Shown piece by piece: positions 31,931 through 39,322 of a stretch of DNA of 64,000 bases. The position numbers and the translations under genes are program-made. Positions within the stretch are counted from its first letter, which is position 1. The number at the start of each line of letters is the position of its first letter. Source of the stretch: Novosphingobium flavum. Lineage in GTDB: Bacteria; Pseudomonadota; Alphaproteobacteria; Sphingomonadales; Sphingomonadaceae. Location of the stretch: NCBI RefSeq assembly GCF_014230315.1, contig NZ_JACLAW010000005.1, positions 124,001 to 188,000 of the forward strand, read 5' to 3'. The notes beneath the pieces were generated by a model. It was not told where the DNA came from. It did not search any database and saw only the letters and a list, made by a program, of their open reading frames with translations.

Positions 31931-34311
31931 TGACGTGATCTCGCACGTTCCGTGGCCGACCCTTCGATGAAGGCGGTGATGGCCGCCTCGATCGCGGCGG
32001 CGTCCTCGCCTTCGCGGTTGAAGTTGTCGGCCGTGAGTTCGAGGACCGGAATTCCGGCTTCGCGGAGCGCCCGGACGACGAAGGGATCGGCGTCCTGCAA
32101 CGCCACTGCACCGTCAATGCAATGGGTCTGCGCCTCGTGCACATGCCACGGCCCGGCCCAGGTGGGCATCCTCAGTTCGTCGCCCATGCAGACGACCCGG
32201 CTGGCGAGGGCGCGCAAGGGGTCCTTCCCGCCCGACAGGTCGCGCAGGTAGCCATCGGCGGCGAGGGCGAGATACATCGACCAGACGAAGACCGCGCCGT
32301 GGCTTTCTTCCCACTTCTGGTAAAAGCCCATCTCGCTCCACAGGCCCCGGCCGACCCACATCAGGCGGACGCGTTCGCCGGGGCAGGCGGCGAGGCCGGC
32401 TTCGGCGCGGGCCCGCACCTCTTCGTAGAACGCCTTGGCCGCATCGCGTGCCCAGACCGTGCCGCGATGCCATTGCGGGACCATGGTGGCGGGCATGGAA
32501 TCGACCACGCCGATCGGGGCGGGCACGGTGCGTGCCACGAGATCGCGGGTCTTGCGGTAATAGTCCTCCTGCTCGTTGACGAGGGCCATGACCTCGGCAA
32601 AACGCTCGGGCGAGAAGGTGCGTCCGGTCTTCGCCTCGATCCGGGCGATCACCTCGCGCATTTCGGCGACCATCAGGTCGACCCGGCAGGGTTCGACCGC
32701 TTCTTCCCAGTTGCCCGGGAGCTGGGCCCACCAATCGGCATAGAGATCGGGGCGGGGGTCGACGGTGCGTTCGTAGACGAAGCAGTCCGCGCCGGTCTCG
32801 TCCGCCCATTGCTCGAACAGCTTGAGCGTGGGGTCGGACGAGGCGACGGCGTGGACGAAATCGGGCCTGGGCAGGCCGCCCCACGGGGCGGTTTCGGCGT
32901 CATCGTCGAAAGCGGCGGCGAGGCCTTGCGCGCTGTAGGCCTCGACATCGGCGGGATAGCCGCGCGCGCGCAGGAGCGACTGGTAGCGGCGCGACTGCTG
33001 CTTGGCGGCGACGATCGAGGCCCACCACTGGTTGACCACGAACGGCACGTCCATCGCGCGCAGGATTTCCTGCGGGGCATTGGCGTTGACCACGGCGAAG
33101 GGCGAGCCTTCGGCCACGGCGCGGCGGACCGAGGCGAACCATTCGCGATTGTAGGCGGTGAAGCCGGCGACGGATTCGAGCGACTTGCGGCTGCGGCCCT
33201 GTTCGTGCGGGCGGGCCGGGGCGGCGGGGCGGTCCTCGGGCGGTGTGGGCGCGGCGGGTTGCTCAGGCTCGCCGGAGAGCAGGGCGACGATCCGGGCGCG
33301 GGTGGCCTCGTCCGGCGCGGAGGCGCAGCGCAGGGCGGCGAAGGGCGTGGAGGCGGGGAGGGCGCGGAGCAGGGCAGCCTTGTCCCACGGCGCGGCCTCA
33401 TCCCCGTCGAGCGAGAGGTGGAGGACGAGATCGGCCGCGAGGCGGGCGGCATTGGCGGCCACGGTCTCTGCCCCGGCATGAGGCGCGGCGACGCGGGCGG
33501 GCCTGTCTGCCGGGATCAGGCCCCAGCCGTGATGGTCGGCGACGATGCGGGCGCCGGCATCCTCGATGGCGCGGTACAGCTCATCGCCCTCGTGGGCGGT
33601 GCCGCAAACGATCACGCGCTTGCCGTTCACGGGGGCGGGCAGGGCCGGGAGCAGGGCTTCGAGCGCGGCGTTGGCTTCCTCGGGCGGAAGGACGGCGCAG
33701 GCCCCGGCAATGGCGAGGGCATCGCTGCCGGAAAGGCGGCCCTGTTCGCGGGCGATCTGCAGGTAGGCGCGCAGTTGCCGTTGGCGCGCGAGCAGGTCTT
33801 CGCTGGCCGCGAGAGCGGCTTCGCCGGGCAGGATGCCACCTTGGGCCACCAGCCAGCGATCCAGTTCGGCGAGACGCGCGGCGTTGTAGGCAGCGGAAGC
33901 CGGACGGGGCAGGTGGAGCAGGTCGAGGAAATGGACGTTGCGCGCCGCCCGCTCGCCCAGGCGCGCCAGTTCGCGCAGGGCAGCGAAGATCTGCGGCTGT
34001 TCGATGTCGGCCTGGGTGATCACGACCGGAACGTCGGGAAAGGCCGGGGCGAGCAGGGCTTCGAGCAAGCGGCGCCCGCGCAGGCCCATTTCCGCCGCGC
34101 CCATGATCGCATCGGCGCGGGGGGTGGCGGCAAGGCGCGGGGCGACGAGGCGGACCGGCTGGAACCCGGCCGCGATCAGCCGCGCGCGGGGCGCGTCAAT
34201 GCCGAGGGTGCGGATGACCCGGCGCCCGGAGGCGATCGCGCGGGCGACCTCGCCCTCCGGATCGGCGAAGGCGCGGGCGAAGAGGTCCATGGCCGATGCG
34301 TCCCGCTCCAT
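31927..34311 (-). CDS. Fused two-domain 2-hydroxyacyl-CoA dehydratase-like protein lacking the usual cysteines
   Basis: At 794 residues the protein is about twice the usual subunit length. The N-half is residues 1-345, a Pro-rich linker runs from about 346 to 375, and the C-half, about 380-794, resembles the HgdB/FldB/benzoyl-CoA-reductase fold (WWASIVAAKQQSRRYQSLL; then RLMWVGRGLWSEMGFYQKWE; then GIPVLELTADNF). In active dehydratases each subunit holds a 4Fe-4S cluster on conserved cysteines. Here the equivalent spots read ITQADIEQ (about 98-105), ASSDPTLK (about 490-497) and LQDADPF (about 738-744), with no Cys. No HgdC-type activator ATPase is nearby. A chaperone-like, binding or Fe-S-independent lyase role is therefore possible. 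It lies between CoA-transferases 2 and 3. Confidence 0.75.
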   Translation of the reverse strand: MERDASAMDLFARAFADPEGEVARAIASGRRVIRTLGIDAPRARLIAAGFQPVRLVAPRLAATPRADAIMGAAEMGLRGRRLLEALLAPAFPDVPVVITQADIEQPQIFAALRELARLGERAARNVHFLDLLHLPRPASAAYNAARLAELDRWLVAQGGILPGEAALAASEDLLARQRQLRAYLQIAREQGRLSGSDALAIAGACAVLPPEEANAALEALLPALPAPVNGKRVIVCGTAHEGDELYRAIEDAGARIVADHHGWGLIPADRPARVAAPHAGAETVAANAARLAADLVLHLSLDGDEAAPWDKAALLRALPASTPFAALRCASAPDEATRARIVALLSGEPEQPAAPTPPEDRPAAPARPHEQGRSRKSLESVAGFTAYNREWFASVRRAVAEGSPFAVVNANAPQEILRAMDVPFVVNQWWASIVAAKQQSRRYQSLLRARGYPADVEAYSAQGLAAAFDDDAETAPWGGLPRPDFVHAVASSDPTLKLFEQWADETGADCFVYERTVDPRPDLYADWWAQLPGNWEEAVEPCRVDLMVAEMREVIARIEAKTGRTFSPERFAEVMALVNEQEDYYRKTRDLVARTVPAPIGVVDSMPATMVPQWHRGTVWARDAAKAFYEEVRARAEAGLAACPGERVRLMWVGRGLWSEMGFYQKWEESHGAVFVWSMYLALAADGYLRDLSGGKDPLRALASRVVCMGDELRMPTWAGPWHVHEAQTHCIDGAVALQDADPFVVRALREAGIPVLELTADNFNREGEDAAAIEAAITAFIEGSATERARSRQ

Positions 34312-34313
34312 GG

Positions 34314-35567
34314 TCAGAGCGTCCCGGCGGCCTTCAGGGCGGCGATCCGCGCATCGTCATAGCCGAGCAGTTCGCGCAGGATTTCCTCGTTGTGTTCGCC
34401 GATCTGGACCGGGAGCACATCGTCGAACCCAGTGGCGGCGCCGGAGAACTGGATCGGGATGCCGGCCGTGCGCAGATCGATGTTGGAGCCGTAGCGCGGG
34501 TGATGGACCTCCATCGTTTCCATCCGTTCGACCACGCGCGGATCGACCAGCGCATCTTCAGGGTGGCGCACCGGGGCGACCGGCACCTTTTGCGCTTCGA
34601 GCAGGCGCACGACCTCTGCGGTGGGCAGGGTGCGCGACCAGGCGTTGATCCGGGCTTCGAGTTCGGTGGCATTGGCGACCCGGGCATCGCGGTTGGCGAA
34701 GCGGGGATCCTGCGCCAGTTCGGGCTGGCCCATCGCGGCGAATAGGCCGCGTGCGAGCGGTTCGTGGACCGCGACGACCGCGACATAGCCATCGGCGCAT
34801 TCGAACACGCCGAAGGGGGAAAGGCGCTGGACGGTGAGGCCGGTGCGCGAAGCCATGCCGGCGGCGGCCATGGCCGACCAGTTCTCGATCGCGACGAAGG
34901 AGGTGAGCGCGCCGAGCATCGAGACATCGACGTGCTGGCCGGTCCCCGTCCGGTGGCGCTGCTCGATCGCGGCGAGGATGCCGATCACGGTGAAGACCGG
35001 GGCCAGCATGTCGGCAATCGGGATGCCGATGCGGACCGGGGGATGGCCGGGCTCTCCGCTGGTGAACATGGCGCCGGAAAGGGCCTGGATGATAACGTCC
35101 ATCGCCTTGCCGCCATCGCGGTCAGTCGCCCCGAAGCCGGAGAGCGAGGCGAAGACGATGCGCGGATTGACCGCGCGGCAGGCCTCGTAGCCGACGCCGA
35201 GGCGGTCTGCGGTCCCGGCGGTGAAGTTTTCGACCACGATGTCGGCCTTGGCTGCGAGATCGAGGAAGACCGCGCGGCCCTCGGCGCTCTTGAGATCAAG
35301 CGAGACGCCATATTTGCCGCGCGCGCGGGTGAGGTGGGACAGCGAGATGTCATCGTCGTGCGCGCGTTCTACGATCACGCCGTCGCGCCCCAGATAGGGG
35401 CTGTTTTCGCGGGCGAGATCGCCGCCCTTGGGCTCTTCGACCTTGATGACTTTCGCCCCGAGCCCGGCGAGCAGCAGGGTGGCATAGGGCCCGGCCAGCG
35501 CCCGGGTCAGGTCGATGACGGTCAGGCCTTCAAGCGGCCGGGACTGGGACGCGCTGGCGGTGTTCAT
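34314..35567 (-). CDS. Class III (CaiB/BaiF) CoA-transferase 3
   Basis: 417 residues. N-terminus PLEGLTVIDLTRALAGPYAT and GAKVIKVEEPKGGDLAREN, then KADIVVENFTAGTADRLGVGY. The catalytic-Asp region is GIPIADMLAPVFTVIGILAAIEQRHRTG. This is the formyl-CoA-transferase-like form of the family. It starts four bases before the TRAP binding-protein stop and is separated by only two bases from the dehydratase-like gene. Being first after the transporter genes, it is the best candidate to charge the incoming acid with CoA. Confidence 0.9.
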   Translation of the reverse strand: MNTASASQSRPLEGLTVIDLTRALAGPYATLLLAGLGAKVIKVEEPKGGDLARENSPYLGRDGVIVERAHDDDISLSHLTRARGKYGVSLDLKSAEGRAVFLDLAAKADIVVENFTAGTADRLGVGYEACRAVNPRIVFASLSGFGATDRDGGKAMDVIIQALSGAMFTSGEPGHPPVRIGIPIADMLAPVFTVIGILAAIEQRHRTGTGQHVDVSMLGALTSFVAIENWSAMAAAGMASRTGLTVQRLSPFGVFECADGYVAVVAVHEPLARGLFAAMGQPELAQDPRFANRDARVANATELEARINAWSRTLPTAEVVRLLEAQKVPVAPVRHPEDALVDPRVVERMETMEVHHPRYGSNIDLRTAGIPIQFSGAATGFDDVLPVQIGEHNEEILRELLGYDDARIAALKAAGTL

Positions 35568-36610
35568 GGCTTAACTCCGGAATTGGGGGCCGGGCAGGCG
35601 ATGGGGCCCGCGGCGATGAGGGCTTGCGCCGCGCGGAACACGGGCTCGCCATTGATGCCGACTTCGCCAAGGGCGCGGGCCTGATCGAGCGCGTAGCGGT
35701 TGTAGAGCTGGTCGAGCTTGTGCTGCTCGGCGGCGGGGAAGGGGATCATCTCCACCTTGTGAGCGGCGGCGAAATCGACACCGGCCTTTTCCGAAGCGAG
35801 GATCTCGGTGTTGAGGACGTCTTCCCAGAACTTACGGCTGTTGCCGACGAGGCCCTGCAGATCGGGCGGAAGGCGGCGCCAGGCGGCATCGGACATGGCG
35901 CGGGCGGGATAGGCGCCCCGGCTGAAGCGCAGCTGGGTGAAGTGGTGGGCGACTTCGGCGAAGTGCAGGCTCTTGATCGTGTCGGCCGGGGCAACGACGC
36001 CGTCGATCACGCCCTTGGCCAGCGCCGAATAGACCTCGCCCATCGGCATGTTGACCGGATCGGCGCCGAGCGCGCGCAGGACGTCGATCGCGTCGCTCTG
36101 GGCGCGCAGGCGCAGCCCCTTGAGATCGGCGAGGGTGCGGACCGGCTTGTTGCGGGTGAGGACGCCGGGAAACAGGCCGCCTTGCGCGGCGAGGACGTGC
36201 AGCCCTTCGAGTTCCTGCCCGATTTCGGGGAAGCGGGCGTCGAGGCAATCGTAGACCGCGACCTGATCGCGGATCGACGCGATCCCGCCGTAGAAGCCGG
36301 ACTGGGCGCGCAGCAGGTGAGCGCCGCCGCGGGCGTAGATCGGGGTGATCAGGCCGACATCGACGAGGCCGTGGCGGATTTCCTCCATGCTCATGTCCGA
36401 GCTGATCAGCGAGCCCGACCAGAAGGTGCGGAAGCCGATGCGGCCGCCGCTGGCCTGTTCGAGATGCTTCATCCAGGCGATGTCGGCCCGGCTGAAGGGG
36501 TGGCCGGGGGGATAGGGGCTGGCATAGGTCAGCGTGTATTCGGCCTGCTTTTGCGCCGGGGCGCAGGCGGCGAGGACGAGAGCGGCGAGGAGGGCGAGGA
36601 GCTTGCGCAT
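35564..36610 (-). CDS. TRAP transporter substrate-binding protein (DctP-type lipoprotein)
   Basis: 348 residues from the ATG at 36610. A lipobox (LVLAAC) follows a short signal peptide, so it is membrane-anchored in the periplasm, which is less common for DctP proteins. The binding domain includes YPPGHPFSRADIAWMKHLEQ, GVLTRNKPVRTLADLKGLRL and GADPVNMPMGEVYSALAKGV; the last two carry the conserved Arg/Pro pattern of carboxylate binders. It delivers an organic acid to the DctQM permease genes immediately upstream. A longer in-frame reading to 37969 crosses the dctM gene in the wrong frame and is not real. Confidence 0.92.
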   Translation of the reverse strand: MRKLLALLAALVLAACAPAQKQAEYTLTYASPYPPGHPFSRADIAWMKHLEQASGGRIGFRTFWSGSLISSDMSMEEIRHGLVDVGLITPIYARGGAHLLRAQSGFYGGIASIRDQVAVYDCLDARFPEIGQELEGLHVLAAQGGLFPGVLTRNKPVRTLADLKGLRLRAQSDAIDVLRALGADPVNMPMGEVYSALAKGVIDGVVAPADTIKSLHFAEVAHHFTQLRFSRGAYPARAMSDAAWRRLPPDLQGLVGNSRKFWEDVLNTEILASEKAGVDFAAAHKVEMIPFPAAEQHKLDQLYNRYALDQARALGEVGINGEPVFRAAQALIAAGPIACPAPNSGVKP

Positions 36611-36615
36611 CGGAC

Positions 36616-37920
36616 TTACCCCGCGACCAGGCCAGGCAGCCACAGCGTCAGCACCGGGAAGGCGATGAGCAGGGCCAGGTGAAGGAAATCGGCGACGAGG
36701 AAGGGGATCACGCCCCGGAAGATCGTACCGAGCGAGAGATCCTTGGCGAGGCCCTGGATCACGTAGATGTTGAGCCCGAGCGGCGGGTGGACGAAGCCGA
36801 TCTCCATCGTGCGGACGAGGAAGATGCCGAACCAGATCGGGCTGTAGCCCAGCTGCTCGGCGATCGGCAGGAAGATCGGCGTGGTCAGCAGCATCAGCGC
36901 CACCCCGTCGAGGAACGAACCCAGCAGGAGCAGCGCGAGGGTCATGGCGAGGATCGCGACGATGGGGCTGGCGTGGAGGCTGGTGACGGCGCCGGAGAGC
37001 GCCTCGGTAATGCCCGAGACCGAGACGAAGGAGGCAAAGACCAGCGCGCCGATGATCACGATGTAGATCATGCCGGCAGTGCGCAGCGTGGCGCGCAGGG
37101 CCTCGCCGATGGTGGCGAGGCTGAAGCCGCCGCGGAAGGCGAGCAGCAGCAGCGCGGCGACCACGCCGACGGAAGCGGCCTCGGTGGGGGTGAACCAGCC
37201 GATCATCAGGCCGCCGATCACGAAGAGGATCAGCAGGAAGATGTCGACCACGTGGCGCAGGGCGGCGATGCGCTCGCCCCACGGAACACGGGCCGTGGCG
37301 GGGCCGAGCGCGGGGTTGAAGGCGCACAGGATCATGATGGTGACCATGTAGAACACCGCCTGGCTGGCGCCGGGCACGATCGAGGCGGCGAAGAGCTTGC
37401 CGATCGACTGTTCGGCAATGATCCCGAAGACGATCAGCGCGCCCGAGGGCGGGATCAGCGAGCCGAGCGTGCCGCCAGCGGCCAGCGCGCCGGCAGCGAA
37501 ACCGGGGTGGTAGTTGGCCTTGCGCATTTCCGGCAGGGCAACCGAGGAAATCGTGGCGACCGTGGCGAGGCTGGAGCCGCTGATCGCGCCGAAGCCCGCG
37601 CAGCCGCCGATCGAGGCGAGGGCGAGGCCGCCGCGGCGGTGGCCCACGAACCTGGCGGCGACGTCGAAGAAGTCGCGGCTGGCCCCGGCGGCGAAGCAGA
37701 TGTGGGCCATCAGCAGGAACAGCGGGAGGACGCCGAGTTCGTACTTGGAGATCACCTCGAACGAGACGACGCCGAGCTTGATCAGGCCTGCTTCGGGCGA
37801 GATCATCACAGCTAGGCCGCCGAGGCCGACGAGGAGCAGGCCGACGCCGATCGGCACGCCCGCGGCGAGGATGGCGAGGAGCAGGGCAATGCCGAGGGCG
37901 CCGATGAGTTCGGGGGTCAC
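36616..37920 (-). CDS. TRAP transporter large permease (DctM-type)
   Basis: About 434 residues from the GTG at 37920, which overlaps the DctQ stop. It has roughly a dozen hydrophobic segments and family motifs LPLFLLMAHICFAAGASRDF, GCAGFGAISGSSLATVATIS and FTPTEAASVGVVAALLLL. It forms the sodium-driven channel with DctQ for the substrate captured by DctP. The frame continues upstream to 38052 but those residues lack hydrophobic character and overlap DctQ. DctP begins five bases after its stop. Confidence 0.94.
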   Translation of the reverse strand: MTPELIGALGIALLLAILAAGVPIGVGLLLVGLGGLAVMISPEAGLIKLGVVSFEVISKYELGVLPLFLLMAHICFAAGASRDFFDVAARFVGHRRGGLALASIGGCAGFGAISGSSLATVATISSVALPEMRKANYHPGFAAGALAAGGTLGSLIPPSGALIVFGIIAEQSIGKLFAASIVPGASQAVFYMVTIMILCAFNPALGPATARVPWGERIAALRHVVDIFLLILFVIGGLMIGWFTPTEAASVGVVAALLLLAFRGGFSLATIGEALRATLRTAGMIYIVIIGALVFASFVSVSGITEALSGAVTSLHASPIVAILAMTLALLLLGSFLDGVALMLLTTPIFLPIAEQLGYSPIWFGIFLVRTMEIGFVHPPLGLNIYVIQGLAKDLSLGTIFRGVIPFLVADFLHLALLIAFPVLTLWLPGLVAG

Positions 37921-38474
37921 TGGCCGGGCTCCTGCGAAGCGCGGGCGCGGCGGAAGAACTGGAAGGCAATCAGCAGGGCGAAGACGATCCATAGCAGGCG
38001 CAGCCAGCGTAGGGGCAGGTGGAGCAGTTCGGTCCGTTCGTGGCCGTTCCAAAGGTCGGACAGGATCCAGGCCGAGCCGAGGGCGATGAGCAGGAAGGTC
38101 ACGCCGCTGACCGCCGAGGCGACGCGGGCGAGGCGGGCGGCGGTCGGCCGGGGGAGCCGTTCGGTGACGATATGGACCGAGGCATGGCCGCCGACCATGG
38201 TGGCGATCAGCATGGCCGAAGTGGCGAGAAGGACCACGGCGGCCTGGACCAGTTCGATCGAGCCGAGCAGGTGCAGGCCGGTGTGGCGCCCAGCGACGGC
38301 AAGCGAATCGGTGGTGGTGGCGGCGAGCAGGCCGGCGCCGCCCAGTACGTAGGCGATCTGGGCGAGGGGGCCGCGCGCCTTGGTGGCCTCGGAATGGCTG
38401 GGCAGGACTGCCTCTTCGGGCGAAATCGCCTCTTCGGGGAATGCGGCGCCGGTGGGCGCCTCGGGCTTGTCCAT
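37917..38474 (-). CDS. TRAP transporter small permease (DctQ-type)
   Basis: 185 residues with four transmembrane segments (IAYVLGGAGLLAATTT; IELVQAAVVLLATSAMLIAT; AVSGVTFLLIALGSAWILS; LLWIVFALLIAFQFF) and the conserved Gly-His near the second (VGGHASVHIVTERL), matching DctQ subunits. The N-terminal 35 residues are acidic and probably cytoplasmic. It is the first gene of the leftward operon, opposite marR across a 129-base intergenic region containing a promoter and a CAAC/GTTG palindrome. Confidence 0.88.
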   Translation of the reverse strand: MDKPEAPTGAAFPEEAISPEEAVLPSHSEATKARGPLAQIAYVLGGAGLLAATTTDSLAVAGRHTGLHLLGSIELVQAAVVLLATSAMLIATMVGGHASVHIVTERLPRPTAARLARVASAVSGVTFLLIALGSAWILSDLWNGHERTELLHLPLRWLRLLWIVFALLIAFQFFRRARASQEPGQ

Positions 38475-38554
38475 ACGGTCCTCTCCGCCGTTTGCCGCGG
38501 TGTGATTGACACCGCCGACTCCGCGCCGTCTAATGGGGCGTCAGTCAAGACGGT

Positions 38555-38582
38555 AGAATATATCAACTATTGTTGCTGTCAA
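38555..38582 (-). promoter_or_regulatory. Predicted dctQ-operon promoter with MarR-type operator
   Basis: On the minus strand TTGACA (38577-38582) and TATTCT (38555-38560) are 16 bases apart. The spacer contains the inverted repeat CAACAATAGTTG (38564-38575), a likely MarR-binding site that would block initiation. The sequence ATAGTTGA from this site recurs before the rightward TonB receptor at about 39128-39135. No clear promoter for marR itself was seen in 38475-38603. Confidence 0.5.
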
Positions 38583-38603
38583 CAAAGAGAGTGCCGAGAC
38601 AGT

Positions 38604-39098
38604 ATGAGTGCTTCCAAGTCCGCAGCAAAGGCAAGGAATGAGCCCGCTCCGGGGCATGTCGCGCTGGGGCGGCTGGGGGACTTTGTCGGCTTTCGCCTGC
38701 GCCGCGTCCAGAACCAGCTGTCGCGCAATTTTGCCGCCGTGACGGCCGAGGAGGGGCTCAAGTCGGGGCTGTTTTCGTCGCTGGCGATCATCGGGGCCAA
38801 TCCCGGCCTTTCGCAGAACGAACTGTCGCACGAGGTCGGTCTCGACAAGTCGGTGACGGTGACGATGATCGACGAGATGGAGCGCAACGGCTGGGCCGAG
38901 CGGCGGCGCGCCCCCGAAGACCGGCGGCGCCACGCGCTGTTCATCACGGAGGCCGGCCAGGCCAAGCTCGATCGGCTGTTCACCTTGATGGAGGAGACCG
39001 AATCGGCCGTGCTGCATCAGCTGTCCGAGGGCGAGCTTGCCCTGCTGAGCGAACTGCTCGACCGGATGTATGATGCCGTCGTGCGCGACGAGGGTTGA
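38604..39098 (+). CDS. MarR-family transcriptional regulator
   Basis: 164 residues from the ATG at 38604. The winged helix-turn-helix is clear: LKSGLFSSLAIIGANPGLSQ, NELSHEVGLDKSVTVTMIDE and ERRRAPEDRRRHALFITEAG, the last being the wing with the conserved DRR. The N- and C-terminal helices that form the dimer interface flank it. It is divergent from the TRAP/CoA-transferase operon and upstream of the TonB receptor/hydrolase operon, so it probably controls both. MarR proteins often sense aromatic acids or acyl-CoA compounds, which would fit either set of neighbours. Confidence 0.9.
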   Translation: MSASKSAAKARNEPAPGHVALGRLGDFVGFRLRRVQNQLSRNFAAVTAEEGLKSGLFSSLAIIGANPGLSQNELSHEVGLDKSVTVTMIDEMERNGWAERRRAPEDRRRHALFITEAGQAKLDRLFTLMEETESAVLHQLSEGELALLSELLDRMYDAVVRDEG

Positions 39099-39322
39099 AT
39101 TTGCTGCGGGATACAGTTTCAAAAAAGATAGTTGACCTTATCCACTAATTGAGCAATCTTCCCTTCAGCCTGAGGACGCACGTGTCCTCATCGGTACGTC
39201 CCAACGGCGGCCGGCGGCAGTGGAGAGAGGTGATCGCCGAAATGGCCGGCCCAGCGTGGCCGCACGCTTCCTCCGCACGTCGGGCAACCGGTGATGCAAA
39301 CGCTTCCGAGCGGGAGGATGAG
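39099..39322 (+). promoter_or_regulatory. Intergenic region upstream of the TonB receptor
   Basis: The 224 bases between marR and the receptor contain an AT-rich stretch, 39119-39150, with AAAAAAGATAGTTGACC. TTGACC (39132-39137) could be a -35 box, and the octamer ATAGTTGA (39128-39135) matches the candidate MarR site upstream of the TRAP operon, in opposite orientation. No strong -10 was found. From about 39200 the sequence is an untranslated leader ending in the site GGGAGGATGAG before the ATG at 39323. Confidence 0.4.

Noticed and set aside
32122..34362. Plus-strand frame of 746 codons opposite the dehydratase-like gene
   Set aside because: Glycine- and arginine-rich shadow of a strong coding frame, with no ribosome site or domain pattern.
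35564..37969. A single 801-codon frame suggesting a DctP protein fused to a long N-terminal extension
   Set aside because: The first 450 residues are Arg/Pro-rich and antiphase with dctM, while DctP begins properly at 36610 with a lipobox signal.
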